The notes under the pieces were generated by a model. It saw only the letters and a program-made list of their open reading frames with translations. It was not told where the DNA came from and did not search any database. The position numbers and the translations under genes are program-made. A DNA stretch of 34,009 nucleotides from Amphimedon queenslandica (Eukaryota > Porifera > Demospongiae > Haplosclerida > Niphatidae), in the NCBI RefSeq assembly GCF_000090795.2, contig NW_003546434.1:39118-73126 (forward strand), read 5' to 3'. The stretch's first letter is position 1; every line of letters starts with the position of its first letter. Positions 27,292 to 34,009 of the stretch are shown here, piece after piece.

Positions 27292-29196
27292 TTAAACATT
27301 TACTTTTACATATACTTTAAAAACTAATCTGTTTAATTTCATATACTGATCTAATTCTGTATGAGCTAAAAATGTTGGCAAACCATTACCCTTAGAGCTT
27401 TGAGTTTCTACATCTACTGTAGAAAATGATTCTGGAGTATGTTTATGGTATATGATGGTTTTACTATGAGGCTTCCCATTTGCATTATGTTCCAATTCAA
27501 CTGTGACTTTTCCTCGAAAAGGCCATTCAGCAAACTCTTCATCATATTTCCCTTTGACAAGGCAAATATAGACAGACAGATACTGACCCTTACCATTGCC
27601 ACAACCATATGGATGAACACGTAAGCGCATCTTATAAAAGCCAGCATAAAACTGTGGACTTGAATATACCTCTTTTGGAACTTTCCCTTGAGCAGAAGGA
27701 AAGTTCAAAATGTATGTACAACTTGGCTTTTCTTTCATGATAGGTTTAGCTGGACAACCTGGATTAGCCTTAGCTTCACCAACAATGTTTTTGCTAGCTG
27801 CATTGTCACCATGTTCTTTACTTTTGTTTTTCGCCGATTTTTTGGCTACGGTGACTCCAGCTGCAACTGGTGGTGGTTCAAGTGGCTTTTGAATGAGTGG
27901 TGCTGTAGTCTCCGCTTTCTTTAAAACCATGTCCATTTTCCCCTCCATGTTTGCAACTGATGGTGGTTCAAGTGGCTTTTGAATGTGTGGTGCTGCAGTC
28001 TCTGCTTTCTTTAAAATTATGCTCATTTCCTCTTCCATCCTTTTTTGTAGCTCAGACATTCTGAGATATAGATCTACATGATCACAAAAAATTACCTCAA
28101 GATCAGAAATCCTCTGGTCTAGTGACAAAATTGTTTCATTCTTTTCCTCAATTTCATTCTTTAGGTCCCCTATCTCTTTCATGCATTCATCAATTTTCTC
28201 TTGAGATAACTTGTACAGTAAATTGATTTCCTCATCCTTGTCTATCCTCAGGTCTCTAATGTTCTCCTTGCATCTGTCAATCCTCACTTGAGCTGATTCA
28301 ACTTGATTGCTTAACTCTTTGTTACTCTTGTCTATAGCATGCTCCATCTTTTTGCTCAATTCCTTCCTGCAGTTGTCTATATCAGATTGAACTCCACTGA
28401 TATCTTCCATGCACTTCTGTATCTTCTCTTCAGTCATTTCAACCTTGATATCACAATGCCGATCACACATTCTGCTAAAGTGGCTAATCCAATTGTCACG
28501 GAAATGTTTCTCATGGTCTTCACGTGGTCCTTCCCAAGTACAGCCATACTTGTGGGCCTCGCATACGACAGTAGCTTTAGGACATTCAAATCCTTCATGT
28601 CTCTCCATTTCTCCTCTTGGAATAATCTTGCCACACAAACAAGTAAGAGGACACAGTGAACACTCATCAATATGTATCTCATGCAACTCAAGCCAGCTGC
28701 AATCTACGCCACAATGCTCACAATTTGCTGGACGGAAAGGACATTCTTCCTTGCGGTGTTTGTCAATTTGACACTTCAGCACATCATTGCTGCAAGCACT
28801 GCACTGGATGTTTACATACAAGCAATCATTTCTATGACTTCCAAGTTCTCCTAGATCACCTTTCCAAGCACAACCCTCGTTTTTCTTATTGCAGTAAACT
28901 TGCAGCGATAAGAGGGTCCTCCGAAGACCCTTGTCTGTGACAGCTCGTAAAATACAGCGACATTCAGGGCACTGTGTTATCCTACTTGTGCATGAGCCAC
29001 AAAAATGATGGCCACAGTCAATATTGATAAAAGGATCTTCGTGTAAAGGGGCAAAACATATAGAACAAGTAGTGTCTAGACCTTTGGGTAGTGCATCCAC
29101 ATAATGAGGCTCATCAAAGTCAAAAGAGGTTATGTCAAAGTCTACAACCCGGTCAACCATGGAAGAGGAACAAGAATCGTAAGAATTCGACGCCAT
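27292..29196 (-). CDS. TRAF-family protein: RING, TRAF zinc fingers, coiled coil, MATH; intronless
   Basis: 634 aa from the ATG at 29196, which has A at -3 and G at +4; the open frame extends 17 codons further up without an ATG. A RING finger spans about 44-82 with C3HC4 spacing (CSICF, CGHHFCGSC, CPEC). Cys/His-rich TRAF-type zinc fingers fill about 95-250 (CSACSNDVLKCQIDKH, CPFRPANCEHCG, CTWEG). A long coiled coil at about 265-395, a linker with a 30-residue duplication, and a C-terminal MATH (TRAF-C) domain over the last ~140 residues follow. TRAFs are trimeric adaptors and E3 ligases joining receptors or Death/CARD proteins to NF-kappaB and JNK pathways, so its place beside two Death-domain genes is suggestive. 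The lack of introns is unlike most neighbours. Confidence 0.92.
   Translation of the reverse strand: MASNSYDSCSSSMVDRVVDFDITSFDFDEPHYVDALPKGLDTTCSICFAPLHEDPFINIDCGHHFCGSCTSRITQCPECRCILRAVTDKGLRRTLLSLQVYCNKKNEGCAWKGDLGELGSHRNDCLYVNIQCSACSNDVLKCQIDKHRKEECPFRPANCEHCGVDCSWLELHEIHIDECSLCPLTCLCGKIIPRGEMERHEGFECPKATVVCEAHKYGCTWEGPREDHEKHFRDNWISHFSRMCDRHCDIKVEMTEEKIQKCMEDISGVQSDIDNCRKELSKKMEHAIDKSNKELSNQVESAQVRIDRCKENIRDLRIDKDEEINLLYKLSQEKIDECMKEIGDLKNEIEEKNETILSLDQRISDLEVIFCDHVDLYLRMSELQKRMEEEMSIILKKAETAAPHIQKPLEPPSVANMEGKMDMVLKKAETTAPLIQKPLEPPPVAAGVTVAKKSAKNKSKEHGDNAASKNIVGEAKANPGCPAKPIMKEKPSCTYILNFPSAQGKVPKEVYSSPQFYAGFYKMRLRVHPYGCGNGKGQYLSVYICLVKGKYDEEFAEWPFRGKVTVELEHNANGKPHSKTIIYHKHTPESFSTVDVETQSSKGNGLPTFLAHTELDQYMKLNRLVFKVYVKVNV
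27863..28042 (-). repeat. 90-bp tandem duplication in the TRAF linker
   Basis: Two copies starting at 27863 and 27953 encode 30-residue units sharing LKKAET.AP.IQKPLEPP. They are diverged at several bases, so the duplication is not brand new. Confidence 0.85.
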
Positions 29197-29296
29197 AATT
29201 AAAATTTGGGCGTGGCTACCGGTAGCCCACGCCCATACCACGCCCAAATAGGTGTGGCATTCTCACGTGTAAACTTCAAAAAATTAAGAACTAAAA
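29197..29296. promoter_or_regulatory. 100-bp head-to-head promoter between the TRAF and Nup54-like genes
   Basis: It contains a near-perfect palindrome at 29208-29234 (ggcgtggctacc / ggtagcccacgcc, one extra base in the right arm) and three CACGCCC/GGGCGTG boxes, like KLF/Sp sites. A CACGTG-like tcacgtgt lies at about 29263-29270. Confidence 0.55.
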
Positions 29297-31292
29297 ATGC
29301 AGGGACACCTAGGAGTCAGTAAGTTTATTCCTCTCTTCTTTTCTGTCTCATTTGTCCTATTTCTTTCCTCTTTAGGCTCAGCTACTGGTCAGCCTGGACT
29401 AGGAGGAGGAATAGGTGTGTATGTTGTAATCATAAAATCAATAATAATGTTATAATAGTGATAATTGTAGAGTTTTATCTGGTACTTGACAATAATTACA
29501 GCAATAATTATTTTAAAATGTAAACAGTTGCTGACGTAGAGTACTACATACATTAAGAAGATAATTTTGAGGCATTGGTTTTACAAACAAATACTGTATA
29601 GCGGTTTTTTTCGAGGATAATGAATTTTGCGAATGACCTGTATCCGAAAATTTGCGGAATTAGATTTCGTGAATTTCCACTATTTTACCATCTTGTACCG
29701 TATTAAATTGATTTTCAAGGAATTTAATTTTGCGAATCTTGAAAAATCCACGAAATTTGCAAAATTTGTTATCCTCGAAAATAACCCACTATACGGTACA
29801 TGTTCATAATTTATTGTAATTTAAAAGTGTGTGGGGAATGAAATATATTAATCTCTTTCTTTTTTTCCAGGTGGTGTTGGATTGACTGCTGGTCTCAATT
29901 TAGGAGGAGGGGCTAGACCGACTAATCTTGGGATCGGAAAACCAACTGGAACTGGTACGAAATTATGAGAATTCAAATTTTAAATTTTTTCCAAAATTGA
30001 AAGCTACTTCAATCAACCTTGTTGTTACACTTTCACAGATCTACCAAAAATATAATTTCAATGTCACAAAATGTGTTCAGCAATTCAATTTTTTATAGCC
30101 TTTTTTATCAATAATTGTATGTATGACTATTAATTAATAAGTTAATTAATTTATTATTTTTTAGGTATTGCTCAAACTAATGTTGCTGGTTTGGGTAATA
30201 TGGGGCGTGGCCTAAACACAGCTGGTATAAATCCAACTGGTTTAGGAGGTAGAGGAACAGCTGGATTAAATATTGGAGGAACATTGGGTGCTGGAACATT
30301 GGGTGGTGGAGCACTGGGCGCTGGAACATTGGGCGCTGGAACACTGGGAAGAGGAACATTGGGCACTGGAACACTGGGCACTGGAACATTGGGTGGTGGA
30401 ACATTGGGTGGTGGAACATTGGGTGGTGGAACACTGGGAAGAGGAACATTGGGCGCTGGAACATTGGGTGGTGGAACACTGGGTGCTGGAACACTGGGCG
30501 CTGGAACATTGGGCGCTGGAACACTGGGTGGTGGAACACTGGGTGGTGGAACATTGGGTGCTGGAACACTGGGCGCTGGAACACTGGGTGGTGGAACACT
30601 GGGCGCTGGAACTTTGGGTGGTGGAACACTGGGTGCTGGAACTTTGGGTGGAGGAACACTGGGAGGAGTGGGTGGAGCCGGGAGAGGAATGGGCGGTGCA
30701 TTGGGTGGAGTTGGGGGAGGTGCTAGTGTATTAGGTGGATTGTCATTAGCAGGTGCCCAAAAAGGTAGCAAGAAGTTTATTTATTACTATTATTATTGTT
30801 ATTATTATTACTAGGTACTGGTAATCAAGGTATATTTACGACAGGTTCAATGAACCAATCCTCCAACCAGCAGCAGCTAATTAATAATCAATTATTACTG
30901 AGCTCAATCACTATGCCGGCACTATTTGGTGATGAGAGAGACATCATTATTAAGAAGTTCAATCAGCTTGAAGCTTATTGTGGTACTGGGAAAGGTATTA
31001 CATGTTACGGTGGACAGCTGGTTTTTGTGGAGTTCCCTCCTAATAATCCTTTTGCTAGATTTAAAGTAAGAGGAGGGGGAGAGAGGAGGGAGGGAGAAAA
31101 TTATATTAAATGCTTAAAATTATTTAAATCCTGACCACTTGCATTACTTCCAAGTCTCCTGAGAAAGTTATTTAGCCCCTTGACCATGATTTAATTTTGT
31201 TGACTTTTTTATGCATTATATTTCAGCAAAAATTAGTAGTTAAGCTATATACACTTCTTGACATGAGTGATTACTCCTCAGAAGTGTTGTAA
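29297..31292 (+). CDS. Nup54-like protein, C-terminally truncated, with GTLG repeats
   Basis: Exons: 29297-29318, 29376-29414, 29871-29954, 30165-30764, 30815-31065, 31227-31292; phases consistent, 353 aa. The N-terminus is Gly/Leu-rich with 26 tandem GTLGx pentapeptides (about 86-215). Exon 5 holds the conserved Nup54 block: ALFGDERDIIIKKFNQLEAY, GTGKG, then NPFARFK. Nup54 belongs to the Nup62-58-54 channel complex of the nuclear pore and is normally about 500 aa, with phenylalanine-glycine repeats and C-terminal alpha/beta and coiled-coil parts. Here the FG repeats are absent (LG instead) and the last exon gives only QKLVVKLYTLLDMSDYSSEV plus Leu and a stop, so the part that binds Nup62/Nup58 is missing. 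It may be a truncated paralog, a pseudogene or a new protein. The last exon is the least certain. Confidence 0.72.
29592..29798. mobile_element. Putative 207-bp MITE with ~30-bp terminal inverted repeats
   Basis: The left end (tactgtatagcggttttttt, then cgaggataa) and the complement of the right end (taccgtatagtgggttattt, then tcgaggataa) match closely. The interior has several ttttgcgaat motifs, as does the element at 7493-7712. It lies in an intron (29415-29870) of the Nup54-like gene. Confidence 0.7.
30272..30663 (+). repeat. 15-bp coding minisatellite, 26 units of GTLG[A/G/T/R]
   Basis: The consensus ggaacattgggtgct repeats with third-base changes (ttg/ctg, ggt/ggc/gct). The unit is five codons, so all copy numbers keep frame and other frames also stay open, producing long spurious Pro/Val and Glu/His/Trp ORFs. 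Confidence 0.95.
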
Positions 31293-31691
31293 TCTGTTGA
31301 ATTATAGAGGCTGTGATCGTTGAAAATGATCGAAAAGATTGTGGTTGGTTGTGTAAAATTAAAGAATCAATAATAAAGTGTCAATCAGGAAGTATTTTGA
31401 GAGCCATTTTGGGGAATTGGCTTCAAATACTCAAGTCATTAACATCAGTATTTTTTTGTATTAAGCCATTGAGGTTGCCTTTACATAGCATTTGCATTTA
31501 GCAAGGTTCAGAAATAGTGCACAAAAATTCATGTACATGAAATTGATTACATTTATTGAATTTTTGTTCATATCTGAGCAAAAAAAATTAATTGCTATAA
31601 CTTTCAAAATAAACTAAAAAACTAAAAAATCCTAAAATACTAATGTAGCTATGTATGTACATGTACATTGTATGTCTAAATTAGTAAAGTC
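31293..31691. other. Convergent 3' region between the Nup54-like and PLD genes
   Basis: About 400 bp, AT-rich. I searched for the missing Nup54 C-terminal region by eye and saw none. No other gene is supported. Confidence 0.5.
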
Positions 31692-33818
31692 TCAAGCAAA
31701 AGTGTTATATTCTGAATCTGGATTAGTTATCCCCACAGTCAAATGAAAAAATTTATCAAATAACGATATTTTTAAGTTGCTCTTTAAGAACAGTGCAGGA
31801 TAAGTAACGAAGCTTCCAACAATATCTTTTAATTTTTTTTCAGCAGCTGCTCTATCCGCTTCTATCAGTCCAGGAACCTTTCGCCATTTTTTAAGATCAT
31901 CAAGTGTATGAATGTCATTCTTCTGCTCCACTTTCCCTCCAAAAACTTCCTCATAAATTTTAGTGTTTGCCGAGGCTATTTTTTGCAACTTTGTAAAGAA
32001 AGATGGCAAGACAGGGTCTTCAACTTTAATATCAGAAGCAGAATATTTCTCATCATCAAGGAGGGTGAGGTGCTCACGGAAAAGATGACAACGAAGACTA
32101 TGAGAGAACTTTCCGACCTCAAACTCCTCTCCGTTCATAGTCCCTGGCTCCATTTGAGTGTCTTCAATGATCAGACACATTTCTGAGTCTCTGTCACCCA
32201 GCATACTCCTGTCATTGATATTAGCTGATCCTATTACACTCACTCTATCATCAACTATCATTATCTTACTGTGGACATATATAATTTCAGTAACCACCTG
32301 ATCTCCCAGTCGGTCGTATTTACGTAGCCCGTATATTGAGAAATATTGAGGTATTTTTTCTTCAGGTATTCCGCTATCCATCAGTCGGTTGTACAGAGAG
32401 TTCTCACCAGTCTGGACTGTGGAATAAATCCGGTAACTGACTCCTCTCAAGTGATCATTATCTTCCCAGTTACCTGAAAAATCTGGTTTTAATGGCATCA
32501 CGACAATAACGTGAAAGCTCTCGTTGTTATCGTGAGCTCTAATGATTCTCTCAGCTAGCTTCTCCATTATAGTATTCTCTATGTCAGGAGGCTGTGACGA
32601 TATGAAGAACTGGTTCTCAATATAAATAAAATGCTTAGCAGAGGAAATGAGTAAGCAATAAGCATCATGAATGGAGTGTTCCAGTGGTTGACCTGTTACC
32701 CACTCAGCCACTGATCGAACCAGTTGTACTTTAACCCCAGTAGCAGTTGGATCAGATATTGTATGATAAGGTCCTCCTATATCTCCAGGTGATAGCTTTA
32801 TAGGGTTGAAAAAGAATTTTAAGAGTCCTTCTTGAAGTAAGTTGTATCGCTGAATAAAATGTGTTACAGCATCTTGAACTGCTGGACCAGTAAATGTCAC
32901 CGATACGTCATGATATGGTAGTCTGTGATCTTTCTCTCTGTCAAGATGGTCTTTCAACGGGTCGGAGTAATCAGTGATGTCTTTTATGAAGGAATTACGA
33001 TAATCTTTCCCAATCCATCTTCTATATTGCTGTCCATTATCACCAGATGTAGTAGATTCTTCAGTGTCTATGGACGGGTGCAGTGGATAATTATCAGTCA
33101 ATGGATGACTGTGTGTGTCCCAACGTCCAAAGCAGAGGTCTATCCCACTCACAAATGCTATGGATCGATCAGCTACTAGCACTTTCTCGTGATTAGTCCA
33201 AAAACCTAGCTGGCCAATGTCTGTACTAACATGCCTATTAGAATAGATATGAATGTTCTCATGTTTGAGTGTTGCTATAGTTTCTTTTACTCCTAGATTA
33301 AAGCGAATCAAAGGATAATCAGCATCTTGAAACAGGAGTATGTATATCTTGACACCAGCCTCTGCCTTCCTTAACAGCATTTGATCCAGCCTCCAGTAGT
33401 TGTTGTCCACTCCATTATCTGATCTCTTCATGAATATATGAGGATTGAGTATATGATCTATGATGAGGATCTCTTTGGATGCACTCTCTATAGCATCAGC
33501 AATAGCTGACATGTGATCCTTACCATCTACAAACCATTTCACAACAGCTTCTTCATGTACTGGAGCAAAGGACCCATAGCGGTGTTTAGATTCCTCCTCT
33601 TCTTGTGGTGTGGTCGAGAAGGAAAATGGTTGTGTTGATTCGGTAGAGAATATTGATAGGTCCGCAGAGTCTTGATCCTCTAGTTCTCTCTCTTCCTCAT
33701 TAGAACTCTCTAGCCATGAGATTCTTGGTGGGACACAGAATTCTTGTGGGATATCCACAGCTTGAGGATAAGGAACAGAAGATAGAAGCAAGAGAATAGA
33801 AATGATTATGAACTTCAT
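31692..33818 (-). CDS. Secretory-type phospholipase D (PLD1/2-like catalytic region), intronless
   Basis: 708 aa, ATG at 33818. A signal peptide spans about 1-20 (MKFIIISILLLLSSVPYPQA). An acidic spacer is followed by the PLD fold from about 85. HKD motif 1 is H210, K212, D217 (NHEKVLVADRSIAFVSGIDL) and motif 2 is H516, K518, D523 (YVHSKIMIVDD, then GSANINDRSMLG); the IENQFF motif is at 400-405. The C-terminus (VGSFVTYPALFL) matches the conserved tail of PLD1/2-type enzymes. These hydrolyse phosphatidylcholine to phosphatidic acid and choline, and both HKD motifs are intact, so activity is likely. PLD1/2 carry PX and PH domains and act on cytosolic membrane faces; here both are absent and a signal peptide stands instead, implying a lumenal or extracellular site. 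Intronless, unlike most neighbours. Confidence 0.93.
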   Translation of the reverse strand: MKFIIISILLLLSSVPYPQAVDIPQEFCVPPRISWLESSNEEERELEDQDSADLSIFSTESTQPFSFSTTPQEEEESKHRYGSFAPVHEEAVVKWFVDGKDHMSAIADAIESASKEILIIDHILNPHIFMKRSDNGVDNNYWRLDQMLLRKAEAGVKIYILLFQDADYPLIRFNLGVKETIATLKHENIHIYSNRHVSTDIGQLGFWTNHEKVLVADRSIAFVSGIDLCFGRWDTHSHPLTDNYPLHPSIDTEESTTSGDNGQQYRRWIGKDYRNSFIKDITDYSDPLKDHLDREKDHRLPYHDVSVTFTGPAVQDAVTHFIQRYNLLQEGLLKFFFNPIKLSPGDIGGPYHTISDPTATGVKVQLVRSVAEWVTGQPLEHSIHDAYCLLISSAKHFIYIENQFFISSQPPDIENTIMEKLAERIIRAHDNNESFHVIVVMPLKPDFSGNWEDNDHLRGVSYRIYSTVQTGENSLYNRLMDSGIPEEKIPQYFSIYGLRKYDRLGDQVVTEIIYVHSKIMIVDDRVSVIGSANINDRSMLGDRDSEMCLIIEDTQMEPGTMNGEEFEVGKFSHSLRCHLFREHLTLLDDEKYSASDIKVEDPVLPSFFTKLQKIASANTKIYEEVFGGKVEQKNDIHTLDDLKKWRKVPGLIEADRAAAEKKLKDIVGSFVTYPALFLKSNLKISLFDKFFHLTVGITNPDSEYNTFA

Positions 33819-34009
33819 GATAGGGTCGTTTAACTATAATTAAAGTTAAATAGCCTAATCTTCATTGAAAGCGGGTGTGGTCACAATGACTAAAATGGCA
33901 GCCATTAGCAAGTCTGTGCTCATTTGCAGCAAACAATCAGCAAGATAAAGGCTGATTCGTCCACACTGCAAAATTAACGTAAGGTAGGCTATATGTTAAG
34001 ACAGGAAGT
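33819..34009. promoter_or_regulatory. Upstream region of the PLD gene
   Basis: 190 bp to the window end. It contains aaaatggcagccatt (about 33892-33906), a YY1-like and palindromic element, and taaagttaaatagcctaa, which also occurs at about 15602. Confidence 0.4.

Noticed and set aside
28339..28940. Several + ORFs over the TRAF gene
   Set aside because: They are antisense of the Cys/His-rich zinc-finger coding region; the minus frame has full RING and MATH signatures.
29197..29247. 17-codon N-terminal extension of the TRAF frame
   Set aside because: It has no ATG (it begins at a TTG) and overlaps the shared promoter palindrome. The ATG at 29196 has a strong context.
30172..30771. Long minus-strand ORFs rich in Val-Pro-Pro and Phe-Pro, and the + frame rich in EHWALEHW, over the GTLG repeat
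   Set aside because: They are by-products of a 15-bp repeat whose unit length keeps every frame open. Only the frame that joins the flanking exons by phase and reaches the Nup54 block is supported.
1..34009. Prokaryotic features (operons, Shine-Dalgarno sites, CRISPR, attachment sites)
   Set aside because: Genes are spliced and encode animal-specific domains; no direct-repeat/spacer array or bacterial signal was found.

Overview
The window looks like animal nuclear DNA from an early-branching metazoan, most probably a demosponge such as Amphimedon. It is AT-rich and dense in genes. It has very short introns (many 45-90 bp) with plain GT/AG junctions, and it encodes animal-type proteins: PDZ, Death domain, SH3, TRAF with MATH, ISG12/IFI6-like, a Nup54-like protein and a PLD1/2-like phospholipase. 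No rRNA, tRNA, CRISPR array or bacterial operon structure was seen. The species is inferred. Exon models below come from matching splice phases by eye; every junction given keeps the frame open.

Layout. 1-572: last intron and last exon of a gene that begins outside the window. 934-9064 (+): one 16-exon gene for a PDZ scaffold of about 829-845 aa; one intron holds an array of ~177-bp repeats. 9310-16873: a cluster of ISG12 (IFI6/IFI27-like) genes, two on the minus strand and five on the plus strand. Of the five, three look intact, one has lost the ISG12 domain and runs into a perfect 198-bp inverted repeat, and one is a frameshifted pseudogene. Four members have Rel/NF-kappaB-like sites close upstream. 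A segment of about 1.3 kb (ISG12 gene plus 3' flank) is duplicated here and carries a stray copy of the last exon of the next gene. 17411-19685 (-): a five-exon gene for a basic 183-aa protein that may be a distant C1orf131/FSAF1 (DUF4602) relative; an intron holds the same ~177-bp repeat family.

19758-27151 (+): two tandem paralogous genes, offset by about 4 kb, for proteins of 931 and 888 aa. Their order of parts is Death domain, CARD-like death-fold segment, a conserved domain I cannot name, coiled coil, SH3 (intact in the first, decayed in the second), and NLR-type leucine-rich repeats. No NACHT ATPase is present. This is the most interesting system in the window. 27292-29196 (-): an intronless TRAF (RING, TRAF zinc fingers, coiled coil, MATH). 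29297-31292 (+): a Nup54-like gene with a 26-unit GTLG repeat and no C-terminal half. 31692-33818 (-): an intronless PLD1/2-like phospholipase with a signal peptide in place of PX/PH domains.

Together, the Death/CARD/LRR pair, TRAF, the ISG12 family and kappaB-like promoter sites suggest an innate immunity and cell-death neighbourhood. The link is by location and family knowledge only; nothing in the sequence proves that these genes act in one pathway.
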